Positions 34,330 through 43,420 are shown, numbered from the stretch's first letter. The stretch: 64,000 bases of DNA from an uncultured Paracoccaceae bacterium (GCA_947499715.1 CANMPL010000002.1:124001-188000); one strand, 5' to 3'. Translations and numbers: made by a program. Notes: generated from the sequence alone by a model not told the origin.

Positions 34330-35291
34330 GTCAGGGTCTCCAACGCGCGGGTGAACATGGCGGCGTCGACATTGCCGCCGGTGGCGACGGCGATCACCGG
34401 GGTGTCGCTGTCGGACTGGAAAAGGGCGGCGGCAAGGGCAGCGGCACCGCCGGGTTCGACGACGATGCGCAGGCGTTCAAAGGCGAGGGCCATGGCGCGC
34501 AGGCAGTCGTCTTCGCTGACCACGATGCCGGGGCCGCAATGGGCCTGCATGATCGGAAAGGTCAGGTTGCCTGGCTGCGGGGTGATGATGGCGTCGCAGA
34601 TCGACCCTGACATCTGGTTGTTGCGCTGAATTGCGCCCACCGCGAGGCTCCGGGTGACATCGTCAAAGCCTTGCGGTTCGCAGGGGTGGACGCGCATATC
34701 AGGGGCCTCTGCCGCCAGTGCCAGTGCGATGCCAGAGGTCAGCCCGCCGCCGCCGCAGCAGACCAGCACCTGGGCGTCGGTGACGCCGTGTTCTGCCGCT
34801 TGCGCTGCAATCTCAAGCCCGGTCGTGCCTTGGCCCGCGATCACCTGCGGTTCGTCATAGGGGCGGATCAAGGTAAGGCCGCGGGTGGCTGACAGCGCCT
34901 CGCCGATCTCCTCCCGGCTTTCGGAGTCGCGGTCGTAAAGCACAACTTCTGCCCCGAGCGCGCGGGTGTTGGCGATCTTCACGGCGGGCGCGTCCGACGG
35001 CATGATAATGACGGCAGGGGCGTTGTGGGCGCGGGCGGCCATGGCGACACCTTGCGCGTGATTGCCCGAGGAAAAGGCGATGACGCCCTTGGCCTGTTGG
35101 TCCGGTGTCAGGGCAGAGACGGCCGACCAGCCACCGCGAAACTTGAAGCTGCCGGTATGTTGCAGGCATTCGGCCTTCACAAAAACCGGGCGACCGGCGA
35201 TGTCGTCAAGAAATGGCGAAGACAGCAGCGGTGTCACGCGGGCGTGGCCCGCAAGGCGGGTGGCCGCGGCACGGATCATGTCAATATTCAT
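34326..35291 (-). CDS. Threonine/serine dehydratase-like PLP enzyme
   Basis: This 321-residue fold-type II PLP enzyme has the Schiff-base Lys in GSFKFRGGWSA (about residue 50), the substrate loop FSSGNHAQGVA and the phosphate-binding CCGGGGLTSG. There is no C-terminal regulatory domain, so it is the catabolic single-domain kind, which also includes serine racemases and threo-3-hydroxyaspartate dehydratases. It overlaps both neighbours by four bases in a tight operon. Confidence 0.85.
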   Translation of the reverse strand: MNIDMIRAAATRLAGHARVTPLLSSPFLDDIAGRPVFVKAECLQHTGSFKFRGGWSAVSALTPDQQAKGVIAFSSGNHAQGVAMAARAHNAPAVIIMPSDAPAVKIANTRALGAEVVLYDRDSESREEIGEALSATRGLTLIRPYDEPQVIAGQGTTGLEIAAQAAEHGVTDAQVLVCCGGGGLTSGIALALAAEAPDMRVHPCEPQGFDDVTRSLAVGAIQRNNQMSGSICDAIITPQPGNLTFPIMQAHCGPGIVVSEDDCLRAMALAFERLRIVVEPGGAAALAAALFQSDSDTPVIAVATGGNVDAAMFTRALETLT

Positions 35292-36100
35292 AAGCGTTTC
35301 AGCCAGTTCTGGAGGACACGCAGGGCGTCTGGTTCATCAAGGAAGGGCACATGGCCGCGATCCGGTACGTCGGCAAAGATCATGTCGGGGCGGCGGCGCT
35401 GCATCTCTGACGCGGTCGCAGATGTCAGCAGATCAGAGTTTGCGCCCCGGATCAGCGCAATTGGTAAACCCGCCAGCGCGTCAAACAGCGGCCAGAGGTC
35501 AGGGGTCGGCTGCGCGCCCGCCTCTAACACGGCATCGCGGAGCTTGGGGTCGTAGCGCAGCGCCAATCCGGCGTCGTCCTCAGCGTATTGCTGAGCAACC
35601 TCTTCCAGCCAGCGCGACATCGGCACGTTCTTGAAGTGGACCCAGTTGCGCGCGCGGAAATCGGCGGCTTCGGCATAGGTTTTGAACGGCAATGGCTTGC
35701 CGATATAGTTCTTGATTACCTCCAGACCGGTGTCCGCAATCTCTGGCCCGATATCGTTGAGGGCCACACCAGTCAGGCGGTCCTTGGCTGTCGCGGCCAG
35801 CACCATGGCGATCAACCCACCGCGTGAGGTGCCAAGGATTGCGGCCTTGTCCAAGCCAAGATGGTCCATCAGGGCAAGGGTGTCCTGCGCCTCGACCGGG
35901 ATGGTGTAGGTGGCGGGACCGGCCCAATCCGATTGTCCCCGTCCGCGATAATCCAGCCGGATCAGGCGGCAGTTCAGGTGCGGCGCGACGTGGTTGAAGT
36001 CGGTGCCGTTGCGGGTGAGGCCCGCCAGCGCAATCACAGGTGTGCCGATGCCTTCATCGGTGTAGTGTAGGCGCGTGCCGTCGGGAGCGTTAAAATTCAT
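35288..36100 (-). CDS. Alpha/beta hydrolase
   Basis: This 270-residue hydrolase has DYRGRGQSDW, the nucleophile AILGTSRGGLIAMVLA (Ser about 97), an acid region LIRGANSDLLT and a terminal DRGHVPFLDEP (catalytic His). It resembles small esterases and lactonases. It is coupled by ATGA overlaps to the HAD gene upstream and the dehydratase gene downstream. Substrate is unknown. Confidence 0.82.
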   Translation of the reverse strand: MNFNAPDGTRLHYTDEGIGTPVIALAGLTRNGTDFNHVAPHLNCRLIRLDYRGRGQSDWAGPATYTIPVEAQDTLALMDHLGLDKAAILGTSRGGLIAMVLAATAKDRLTGVALNDIGPEIADTGLEVIKNYIGKPLPFKTYAEAADFRARNWVHFKNVPMSRWLEEVAQQYAEDDAGLALRYDPKLRDAVLEAGAQPTPDLWPLFDALAGLPIALIRGANSDLLTSATASEMQRRRPDMIFADVPDRGHVPFLDEPDALRVLQNWLKRL

Positions 36101-36774
36101 AGCAGATCCGGCAGTGTGGTAAGGTCAGGCAGACTATGCTGCGGCTGGGCATAAAGCCGGTCAAGCGGCGCGCCTGCGCGGTTGACCCAGACGGTGGTGA
36201 AACCATAGCCCGCCGCAGCGCATGCGTCCCAACCGTTGGAGGAGACAAACAAAACCTCGGCCCGATCGCCGGGAAAGCGTTGTTGCACAAGGTCATAGAC
36301 GCGGTCATGGGGTTTGAAGACGCCCACCTCCTCGACCGACAGTGCCGCGTCAAGAAGTGGCGCGAGGCCCGCGCTATCAATTGCGCCGCGCAGCATGTCG
36401 GGCGATCCGTTGGACAGGATTGCGGTCTGCAGCCCGCGCGCTTTCAAGGTGCCAAGCATATCCGGCACTTCAGCAAATGCGGGCAGTTCCCAATATAGCG
36501 CCAGCAGGCGCTCGCGTAGTTCGGGGTCCGTCAGGGCGCAAGCTTCTAATGCCCAATCAAGGCCGTCTTGGGTGACTTGCCAGAAATCGGTATGGCGGTT
36601 CGCGGTGGCCCGCAGCCAGGTGTATTCCAGCTGTTTGGCCCGCCAATGCGCCGCAAGTTCTGGCCAGACCGCGGCAAGCGCGTCCTGACCCGGTTCCTGC
36701 GCCAGCAACCGGGCGGCTGCGTTGACGTCATAGAGCGTGCCATAGGCATCAAAAACGCATGTGGTGATGGCCAT
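36097..36774 (-). CDS. Haloacid dehalogenase, type II (L-2-haloacid dehalogenase-like)
   Basis: This 225-residue HAD hydrolase has nucleophile Asp in VFDAYGTLYDV (about residue 9), ILSNGSPDML, GVFKPHDRVYD and LFVSSNGWDACAAAGYG, the pattern of type II haloacid dehalogenases. Real substrates in marine bacteria may be halo-acids or phosphates. I prefer ATG 36774 (GGAGG seven bases upstream) to the GTG one codon earlier. It is first of a four-gene overlapping operon. Confidence 0.85.
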   Translation of the reverse strand: MAITTCVFDAYGTLYDVNAAARLLAQEPGQDALAAVWPELAAHWRAKQLEYTWLRATANRHTDFWQVTQDGLDWALEACALTDPELRERLLALYWELPAFAEVPDMLGTLKARGLQTAILSNGSPDMLRGAIDSAGLAPLLDAALSVEEVGVFKPHDRVYDLVQQRFPGDRAEVLFVSSNGWDACAAAGYGFTTVWVNRAGAPLDRLYAQPQHSLPDLTTLPDLL

Positions 36775-36891
36775 CACTTTCCCTCCGCTTGGCGCAGATA
36801 AGCACGGCGCGGGCCCAATTGGAAACCGGTTTGCATCGCAATATCGCCACCGCTAGGGTCCGGCCTTTATGTCAGAGCGAGGAAAGCACAG

Positions 36892-37326
36892 ATGAGCACG
36901 GCAAAAGCGGGCGATACGGTTCAGATCCACTACAAGGGGACTTTGGCCGGAGGTGAGGTTTTCGACAGCTCTGAGGGGCGCGACCCGCTTGAATTTGCAG
37001 TCAGCGCTGGCATGATTATCCCGGGCCTGGACGCGGCCATCCCCGGCATGGCCGTGGGCGACAAGAAGGTCGTCGAAGTCCCCGCCGATCAGGCCTACGG
37101 GCCGATCAACGATCAGGCGCGACAGGCCATCCCGCGCGGTGAGATCCCTGCCGATATCCCACTCGAGATCGGCACTCAGCTACAGATGCAAGGGCCAGAG
37201 GGGCAGGTGATCCCGGTGACAGTGGCCGAGGTGACAGAGGCCGAAGTTACCTTGGACGCCAACCACCCGCTGGCGGGCAAGGATCTGACATTTGCGATCG
37301 AAATGGTCGCGATCATGCCGGGTTAA
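36892..37326 (+). CDS. FKBP-type peptidyl-prolyl isomerase, SlyD-like
   Basis: This 144-residue protein has the FKBP opening VQIHYKGTLAGGEVFDSSEGRDPLEF and the flap (IF) domain of SlyD-type chaperones (about residues 70-125), ending in NHPLAGKDLTFAIEMV. It lacks the His/Cys-rich metal-binding tail of E. coli SlyD. It catalyses proline isomerisation during folding. Immediately after its stop comes a small palindrome. Confidence 0.92.
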   Translation: MSTAKAGDTVQIHYKGTLAGGEVFDSSEGRDPLEFAVSAGMIIPGLDAAIPGMAVGDKKVVEVPADQAYGPINDQARQAIPRGEIPADIPLEIGTQLQMQGPEGQVIPVTVAEVTEAEVTLDANHPLAGKDLTFAIEMVAIMPG

Positions 37327-37348
37327 CTTAAGTGATCGGACACTTAAG
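37327..37348. promoter_or_regulatory. Palindrome CTTAAGTG-N6-CACTTAAG
   Basis: A perfect eight-base inverted repeat with a six-base spacer lies directly after the FKBP stop and 66 bases before a small membrane-peptide frame. It has no T-run, so an operator is as likely as a weak terminator. Confidence 0.45.
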
Positions 37349-37413
37349 AGATTGATTTGAATTTTCTGATTTACCTCGGCGTAGCGGTGGAACTTGCGCC
37401 GCTAAAGGAGGTG

Positions 37414-37509
37414 ATGAGACTGAAAGATAATCAATTTCATAAATGGATGATTGGGCTTGCGGTGATGAGCTTGCTTGTCGCAATTATCCAGCTTCGTTTG
37501 ACGCTATAG
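37414..37509 (+). CDS. Candidate 31-residue single-helix membrane peptide
   Basis: This tiny frame encodes a charged start (MRLKDNQFHKW) and one hydrophobic helix (MIGLAVMSLLVAIIQL) ending RLTL. A strong AAAGGAGG lies just before it, although only three bases separate AAGGAG from the ATG. A longer in-frame start at TTG 37357 would give 50 residues. A strong terminator follows 15 bases past the stop, which supports a real transcript. No homologue is recalled; it may be a small stress or transporter-modulating peptide. Confidence 0.42.
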   Translation: MRLKDNQFHKWMIGLAVMSLLVAIIQLRLTL

Positions 37510-37524
37510 GTTAAGAAAGACGTT

Positions 37525-37556
37525 GCCCCGCAGAGTTACAGCTCTGCGGGGCATTT
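37525..37556 (+). terminator. Terminator after the small membrane peptide
   Basis: An eleven-base perfect stem GCCCCGCAGAG/CTCTGCGGGGC with loop TTACAG is followed by ATTTGATT. It would end transcripts from the FKBP/small-peptide side. Confidence 0.72.
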
Positions 37557-37640
37557 GATTCGGTGATGAGACTGAACCAATTTCATGTCACCATTATATA
37601 GCGAATGCCTAACAGATCGTAAACGCTGCTCGGCGTTGCA

Positions 37641-38426
37641 CTAAAGGTGATCGGGCTGCGGCATGCCGAGGATGTGAAAGCCTCCGTCGACACGGATGAC
37701 TTCGCCTGTGGTGTGGCTGCCGACATCTGATGCCAGATAGACGGCAGTGCCGCCCACGGCCTCGAGCGTGGCATTGCCAAGCGGCGCGTTTTCACCGGTG
37801 TGTTTGTAGGTCTTGCGCGCGCCACCGATGGCCGCACCGGCGAGCGTTTTCATCGGGCCGGGGCTGATGGCGTTCACGCGGATGCCTTGCTGGCCAAGGT
37901 CATTGGCCAGATAGCGTGTGGCGCTTTCAAGTGCCGCCTTGGCGACACCCATGACGTTGTAGAATGGTGTGACGCGGTTGCTGCCTTGGTAGGACAGCGT
38001 CAGCAGGGTGCCGCCGTTTGGCATCATCTCTGATGCACGGCGGGCAACGTCGATGAAGCTGTAGCAAGAGATCGTCAGTGAATTACGAAAGTTCTCGGCG
38101 CTGGTGTTGATGAAACGGCCTGTCAGCTCGTTCTTGTCGGAATAGGCGATGGCGTGCACGACGAAATCAATGCTGTCCCAGCGATCCTTCAGGGCGGCAA
38201 AGGCGGTGTCCATGCTCTCGGCGTTGGTCACATCTACATCGACCATAAAGTCCGACCCGACGCTTTCGGCCAGCGGTTTCAGGCGGCTGCCAAAGGCCTC
38301 GCCCTGATAGGTGAAAGCCAGCTCAGCGCCTGCCTCTGCCATGGCGCGTGCGATGCCCCACGCGATAGAGCGTTCATTGGCGACACCCATGATCAGCCCG
38401 CGTTTGCCTTGCAATGAAATGGTCAT
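37641..38426 (-). CDS. fabI: Enoyl-[acyl-carrier-protein] reductase, NADH (FabI)
   Basis: This 261-residue short-chain dehydrogenase-type enzyme performs the last step of each fatty-acid elongation cycle. It has GLIMGVANERSIAWGIA (cofactor loop), VHAIAYSDK, the catalytic Tyr/Lys in FYNVMGVAKAALE and SPGPMKTLA. ATG 38426 matches the family start (MTISLQGKRGLIMG); the longer frame upstream does not. In relatives fabA, fabB and fabI form one run. Here a plus-strand gene separates fabI from fabB. Confidence 0.95.
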   Translation of the reverse strand: MTISLQGKRGLIMGVANERSIAWGIARAMAEAGAELAFTYQGEAFGSRLKPLAESVGSDFMVDVDVTNAESMDTAFAALKDRWDSIDFVVHAIAYSDKNELTGRFINTSAENFRNSLTISCYSFIDVARRASEMMPNGGTLLTLSYQGSNRVTPFYNVMGVAKAALESATRYLANDLGQQGIRVNAISPGPMKTLAGAAIGGARKTYKHTGENAPLGNATLEAVGGTAVYLASDVGSHTTGEVIRVDGGFHILGMPQPDHL

Positions 38427-38583
38427 GATCGTTCCCTTATTGGCTGACGTCTGATTGGACGTTTTGCGTCGTAAGGTCAAGTTTTGCGCGGGTCCACGGC
38501 CCAAAGGAGGCGCGGCGAAAAGATCGTTTAGAAAGCCACCGCAAATCCCTATGCTGCTCATATTGCTTTGAAGGATATTGAAA

Positions 38584-39051
38584 ATGAATAGACATCTTGC
38601 CGCGATGGTCAGCATCGGGATCTTGCAGGTCACCCCCGTTGCCGCACAACAGGCCATTGAGCTCAATAACATCTATCCACTCAACGAAGAGCGGTTTCAG
38701 CTTCCTGACAGCATTTACTTTATGCAGGACAATCTTGGCTTTTTCGAAGTGATTGCAGGCCCGTTCGAAGAAGGCCCCGCGCGTTGCGTCGGTGGCGGGT
38801 TTGGACAGCAGGATGGCATGAACTCCATTGAGGGCATCTGCCTATTTGGCGAAGGTGAAGACACATTTACCATGACGTGGAAAGCAGGCGAGCGGGGGCG
38901 CGCGAACAGTTGGATCATTGTCAGCGGAACAGGCAGGTACGACGGCATCACCGGAGAAGGTATCGCCACAACCGGCGTCAGCGTCATGTACAACGCCCAG
39001 CCGCGGCGAAAATCGCATATCATTGGGACAGTCGTGATTCCGGATCCCTAG
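38584..39051 (+). CDS. Secreted protein of unknown function inserted between fabI and fabB
   Basis: This 155-residue protein has a signal peptide ending VAA|QQAIE. The mature part is beta-rich with ARCVGGGFGQQDG and GICLFGEGEDTFTMTW, and SGTGRYDGITGEG near the end, a pattern seen in lipocalin/allene-oxide-cyclase-like barrels (weak inference). ATG 38584 has AAGGA eight bases upstream. It runs opposite to the flanking fab genes and ends ten bases from the fabB stop. Confidence 0.6.
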   Translation: MNRHLAAMVSIGILQVTPVAAQQAIELNNIYPLNEERFQLPDSIYFMQDNLGFFEVIAGPFEEGPARCVGGGFGQQDGMNSIEGICLFGEGEDTFTMTWKAGERGRANSWIIVSGTGRYDGITGEGIATTGVSVMYNAQPRRKSHIIGTVVIPDP

Positions 39052-39061
39052 GGCTGATGGC

Positions 39062-40291
39062 TTAGTCCCGCAATTTGCTAAGCAGCATCGACCCGTTGGT
39101 GCCGCCAAAGCCAAAGCTGTTGGTCATCACCGTATCAAGGCCCGCGTTTTCCACCAGTTCGGTCGCAATTTCGGCGGGGTTGAGTGCGGGGTCCAGCGTT
39201 TCGACGTTGATCGACGGCGTGATGAAGTCGTCTCGCAGCATCAGCAGACAATAGACCGCCTCTTGCGCGCCGGTGGCCCCTTGGGAATGACCGGTCATGG
39301 ATTTGGTTGAGCTGACGGGCGGTGTCTGGCCTTCGCCAAAGACGCGGCGAACGGCCTCGATCTCGCCCACGTCGCCGACGGGTGTGGATGTGCCATGCGC
39401 GTTGATATAGCTGATCTTGCGGCCCTCGGGCAGCGTCTTCAAAGCGCCGCGCATTGCCCGTTCGCCACCCTCGCCCGAGGGTGCCACCATGTCGGCACCA
39501 TCTGATGTGGCAGAGAAACCCGTGACCTCGGCGTAGATCTTGGCGCCGCGGGCTTGTGCGGAATCGAGGCTTTCCAGCACCACCATTGCGCCACCACCGG
39601 CGATCACGAACCCATCCCGGTCGGCGTCGAAGGCCCGGCTGGCGCGTTCGGGCGTGTCATTATACTTGCTGGACATCGCGCCCATGGCGTCAAAGAGGCA
39701 GGACAGGGTCCAATCAAGTTCCTCGCCACCGCCCGCGAACATGATGTCTTGGGTGCCCAGTGCGATCTGCTGGGCGGCCATGCCGATGCAGTGCAGCGAC
39801 GTGGAACAGGCCGAGGTAATGGAAAAGTTCATGCCCTTGATCTGGTAGGCCGTCGCTAGGTTTGCGCTGACCGTGGAGGACATCGTCTTTGGCACGGCAA
39901 ATGGGCCGACCCGCTTGGTGGCACCGGTTTTCAGCACTGTCTGATGCGCTGCCAGCATGGCAGAGGTGGATGGCCCGCCAGAGCCTGCAATCACACCGGT
40001 CATCGGGTTGCTGACGAGGTCATCACCAAGACCCGCATCCGCAATCGCCTGACCCATTGCGATATGGGCATAGGCCGCACCCGGCCCCATGAAGCGCAGT
40101 GTGCGCTTGTCGACGTGTTCGGTGATGTCGATCTTGAGCGTGCCCGCGATCTGACTGCGAAAGCCATGCTCTGCCATCTCTGGCGATGCTTCGATCCCGG
40201 ATTTGCCTGCCTTCAGTGCGGCAGTGACTTCTTGAGCATTATTTCCGATGGGTGACACAATGCCCAACCCGGTGACGACGACACGACGCAT
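39062..40291 (-). CDS. fabB: 3-oxoacyl-[acyl-carrier-protein] synthase I (FabB)
   Basis: This 409-residue condensing enzyme elongates acyl-ACP, with FabB needed for unsaturated fatty acids. The active site is Cys162 in ITSACSTSLH, with the two His in NAHGTSTPVGD and SMTGHSQGATG and the C-terminal NSFGFGGTNGS. It should act on the cis-3-decenoyl-ACP made by FabA, whose gene lies on the same strand but about 0.9 kb upstream. Confidence 0.95.
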   Translation of the reverse strand: MRRVVVTGLGIVSPIGNNAQEVTAALKAGKSGIEASPEMAEHGFRSQIAGTLKIDITEHVDKRTLRFMGPGAAYAHIAMGQAIADAGLGDDLVSNPMTGVIAGSGGPSTSAMLAAHQTVLKTGATKRVGPFAVPKTMSSTVSANLATAYQIKGMNFSITSACSTSLHCIGMAAQQIALGTQDIMFAGGGEELDWTLSCLFDAMGAMSSKYNDTPERASRAFDADRDGFVIAGGGAMVVLESLDSAQARGAKIYAEVTGFSATSDGADMVAPSGEGGERAMRGALKTLPEGRKISYINAHGTSTPVGDVGEIEAVRRVFGEGQTPPVSSTKSMTGHSQGATGAQEAVYCLLMLRDDFITPSINVETLDPALNPAEIATELVENAGLDTVMTNSFGFGGTNGSMLLSKLRD

Positions 40292-40628
40292 GACTGCTCC
40301 TTCGTTATTGTTCCAATCTGTTTAGGCGAGGGGGGAAGGTGCGTGCAAGAGGGAAGGCAGAAGCTCACGGCATGGGTGCACAGGCGCAAAGGCGGGTTGG
40401 GGGCCAATGTGACCGATGCTGCACAGCGCCCGGATAACCGTTTGACGTCTGAAATAGTCAGGCGAGTCGCATTGCAAACGGGCGTTGCCCCGCCGCGTCA
40501 GAAACCGCACCGGCAGACCTGGTGATGACAGGTTCTGCGCCCGGTATGTGGAACAAGGCCGACCGTCTGTTTGGCGCCATATCCGTGGTTTTCCAGTTGT
40601 GGTAGTCTAGAAAAAGAGGAGATTTCAG
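40292..40628. other. Gene-free 337-base stretch before the VOC gene
   Basis: No gene is supported. It must hold the minus-strand promoter of fabB and the plus-strand promoter of the VOC gene. The only clear element is the ribosome site AGAGGAG at 40614-40620 region serving ATG 40629. Confidence 0.4.
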
Positions 40629-41093
40629 ATGCCAAATTTCACGATGCCGCCAACAAATCCAACAGCGCCTATGGCCAATTTACGTGCCAGCCATTTCTGC
40701 CTGCGGGTGCCTGACTACAACGAAGCCAAGCAGTGGTTCATTGAAAAACTCGATTTTCGTGTTGTTCATGAATGGCACGAGGCGATGCTGAACGTCGATA
40801 TGGGATATTTGGCGGCCGCCGATGATGATCGCTGCGTCATCGAACTGGTCGGCGGAAATGACCCCGCGATTTGTGAACGGGCCGCGGCTGACTTTCCCAA
40901 TTCGTTCGCCACAACCGGATTTCATCATTTTTGCTTCACGGTTGCATCAGTTGAACAAACGGTCGCAGACCTTCGGTCACGCGATGTGGCGATTGTTGCT
41001 GAACCATTTGAGGTCGAAGCGATCGGCCGCAAGTTGGCGTTCTTTGCCGATCCCTGGGGGAACTTGTTTGAATTAGAAGAAGTGCTTCCGTAA
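40629..41093 (+). CDS. VOC-family (glyoxalase/dioxygenase-like) protein inserted between fabB and fabA
   Basis: This 154-residue protein has one vicinal-oxygen-chelate domain. It starts with SHFCLRVPDYNEAKQWFIEKLDF and ends with KLAFFADPWGNLFELEE, whose His/Glu pattern is that of metal ligands. Codon use looks more AT-rich than its neighbours (for example AAATTT, ATTGAA, GAATTAGAAGAA), which hints at recent gain. Reaction unknown. It is opposite in strand to the flanking fabB and fabA. Confidence 0.78.
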   Translation: MPNFTMPPTNPTAPMANLRASHFCLRVPDYNEAKQWFIEKLDFRVVHEWHEAMLNVDMGYLAAADDDRCVIELVGGNDPAICERAAADFPNSFATTGFHHFCFTVASVEQTVADLRSRDVAIVAEPFEVEAIGRKLAFFADPWGNLFELEEVLP

Positions 41094-41168
41094 TCCGGTT
41101 CATCGCCTTGGTCGCGTTATGAGGGCTACGCCTGAGCGTCGCGCCGCGTTCAACCCGACGCGCCGCGA

Positions 41169-41678
41169 TCAGCTTTCGCTGAGCGCGACCTTCATGTCCT
41201 TGACCTGATAGATCACCTCGCCGTCCGCCTCGACGGTGCCGTCGGCGACGCCCATGGTCAGGCGGCGGGTTTGCAGGGCTTTGGTAAAGTCGATCTTGTA
41301 GGTCAGCATCTTGCGGTCTGGCCGAACCATGCCGGTCAGTTTGACCTCGCCCACGCCAAGCGCATAGCCGCGCCCTTGCCAGCCACGCCAGCCAAGATTG
41401 AAGCCGGTCAGCTGCCACAGACCATCAAGGCCCAGACAGCCGGGCATGATCGGGTTACCGGGGAAGTGGCAGTCAAAGAACCATAGATCCGGCGTGATAT
41501 CGAATTCGGCAATCACGTGACCCTTGCCATGGGCACCACCATCGCCCGAGATCTCGGTGATCCGATCCATCATCAGCATCGGGGGGGCCGGAAGCTGGGC
41601 GTTGCCTTCGCCAAACAACTCGCCACGGGCGCAGGCCAACAGGCCTTCTTTGTCAAAGCTGGATGGGAAATCGGCCAT
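41169..41678 (-). CDS. fabA: 3-hydroxydecanoyl-[ACP] dehydratase/isomerase (FabA)
   Basis: This 169-residue hot-dog enzyme makes and isomerises trans-2-decenoyl-ACP, the branch point to unsaturated fatty acids. Catalytic His71 is in [12 protein letters not shown] and Asp85 in GLDGLWQ. Together with fabB and fabI on the same strand it completes the anaerobic unsaturated pathway. The arrangement is interrupted by the VOC gene downstream. Confidence 0.96.
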   Translation of the reverse strand: MADFPSSFDKEGLLACARGELFGEGNAQLPAPPMLMMDRITEISGDGGAHGKGHVIAEFDITPDLWFFDCHFPGNPIMPGCLGLDGLWQLTGFNLGWRGWQGRGYALGVGEVKLTGMVRPDRKMLTYKIDFTKALQTRRLTMGVADGTVEADGEVIYQVKDMKVALSES

Positions 41679-41754
41679 AGGATCGGGCTTTCTAGTTGTT
41701 TTCGCTTAACTGACCACTACCACTAGGGGGAATGGCGGGGCAAGAGCGACACAA

Positions 41755-43281
41755 CTAGATGCCGTGATTGTCCACCGTCTCTGCCTGATCAAGCTTGCCG
41801 TCCAAAAGCGCGCCCTTGTCCAACACGATCGCAAAGTTGGAATAATCGCCAAAAGTCCAGCCAAACAGACGGCTTGGCACAAGTTCCAGCATCACCGCAT
41901 CGCCGTCGCGTTCGAATTTTGCACCGCTGCCGCCCATTGTGGTGACCTCTGACGCGGCGATGGCCTGCCATTTTGGTTCCAACATGTCGCGCACCGGCAC
42001 AGAGAGCGCTGCGGGGTCAGCGGCATAGATGTGCCTTGCGCGCAGATCATGCAGGGCGGGGTATTCGGAATTCGCGACGAACGCCGCAATACGGCCACGC
42101 GTCATCTTGTGAAACTTGCCGTCTGTGTAATCGGGTTTGTCATATTCAAGCGCCAGGATCGGGTTCAGAATGCGATCTCGTTCGGCGGTGGTAAACTCTG
42201 CCTCTTCGGACCGCTTGCGGATCAACTCGGACAAGGTTTCCAGAGGCGGCATTAGTGCGTCGAGCGAAGTGAGCCGCGCCTCTTCATGCGGGGGCAGCGC
42301 GTTGGAGAAGCGTTTTTGACGCAGGTTCATATGCCACCTTGTCTGGCCGATCAGTTCTGCCAGAAAGATCGACAGCGTGGGCCAGTCGAAGGGTTTCCAG
42401 GCCTCTTGCGTCAGATCAAAACCGTGGTTGGGATGGACTTCGGGTTGGTTCGCCGGACGCGCGCCACCGTCAGCGGGTACGACGCTGACCGGCCATTTGG
42501 GCGGTTGCAGGCCCTGATCGCCCATCATCTGCTGGGCCTGTGCGTCATAACGGCCATAGCGATAATACCGAAAGACCTGACCGTAGGGGCGGCGGCGTTC
42601 CTGCCCCAGCGAGGTGGTGTGCAGGATCGTGCCGCCGCCATAGCCCTGATCCCCGCCAAAGAACAATAGCCAGCCAGAGCGCGGGCCCTGCCAGCCCCAG
42701 ATATCAGCAGGCAGATGGTGGGCGGCGATCTGAGCAAAGAAGGTGGCCGGTTTCCCGTCCACCTCTGGCCATGGCATGTCGGGCGGCATTGAGGGGTTGC
42801 CGCCGATCCAGCTGTCAGAGGGTTGGGGCGGCACCATCACCTGCAAGCGCACCGGTGCGGTATCAACCTGCAACTGCACTATTTCGTCCCGCCGGGCGCG
42901 TTCGGCGGGTGTCATCGCGGCTTCGCGCGCGGCGCTGAACCGATCAAAGGTCGCGTGAAGGTCTTGTGGTGACAGCGGGTTGTCGCCCTGAAAGTGGTCA
43001 TAGATCTTTTGCGCATCCGCCGGGTCCATGACCGGTGTGGGCTTGGGTGCGGGCGCGGGTCTTTTGCGGCCGGGCAGATGCGGGGCAAGGTCATTGCCCA
43101 TCACTTGCGCCAAAAGGACGATGCCGAAGCAAAACACGAAGCCAGCGATGGTCCAGGGGATGTATTCCGGCGCGTCGATCAAGGGCCGACCACGCCGGCC
43201 AATCAGCGCAACGAACAAAAAGATGCACCCGACGCCAAGCGCGGCGGCGGTCACATAAAGGGTGCGGGCAAAATAGATCAT
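41755..43281 (-). CDS. DUF1963-type membrane-anchored protein
   Basis: This 508-residue protein has two N-terminal hydrophobic segments (about residues 3-25 and 43-61), a linker and a large C-terminal domain of the DUF1963/YwqG type (SWIGGNPSMPPDMPWPEVDGKPATFFAQI, GWLLFFGGDQ). Function is unknown. I take ATG 43281; the frame can be extended to 43572, but the extra residues overlap the divergent desaturase gene and look non-coding. Confidence 0.62.
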   Translation of the reverse strand: MIYFARTLYVTAAALGVGCIFLFVALIGRRGRPLIDAPEYIPWTIAGFVFCFGIVLLAQVMGNDLAPHLPGRKRPAPAPKPTPVMDPADAQKIYDHFQGDNPLSPQDLHATFDRFSAAREAAMTPAERARRDEIVQLQVDTAPVRLQVMVPPQPSDSWIGGNPSMPPDMPWPEVDGKPATFFAQIAAHHLPADIWGWQGPRSGWLLFFGGDQGYGGGTILHTTSLGQERRRPYGQVFRYYRYGRYDAQAQQMMGDQGLQPPKWPVSVVPADGGARPANQPEVHPNHGFDLTQEAWKPFDWPTLSIFLAELIGQTRWHMNLRQKRFSNALPPHEEARLTSLDALMPPLETLSELIRKRSEEAEFTTAERDRILNPILALEYDKPDYTDGKFHKMTRGRIAAFVANSEYPALHDLRARHIYAADPAALSVPVRDMLEPKWQAIAASEVTTMGGSGAKFERDGDAVMLELVPSRLFGWTFGDYSNFAIVLDKGALLDGKLDQAETVDNHGI

Positions 43282-43420
43282 GGGCGTGGTCCGAAATGAC
43301 TTTATGCGCCGTCTAACCCATGGATCTGGCAAATTTATAACGACAATGGGGCAGTCAGTTTTCGGTTGGGCGCGGGCGCGGGGTGGGTTTAGACTGCTTC
43401 CGAACCAAAGGAGACTGGGC

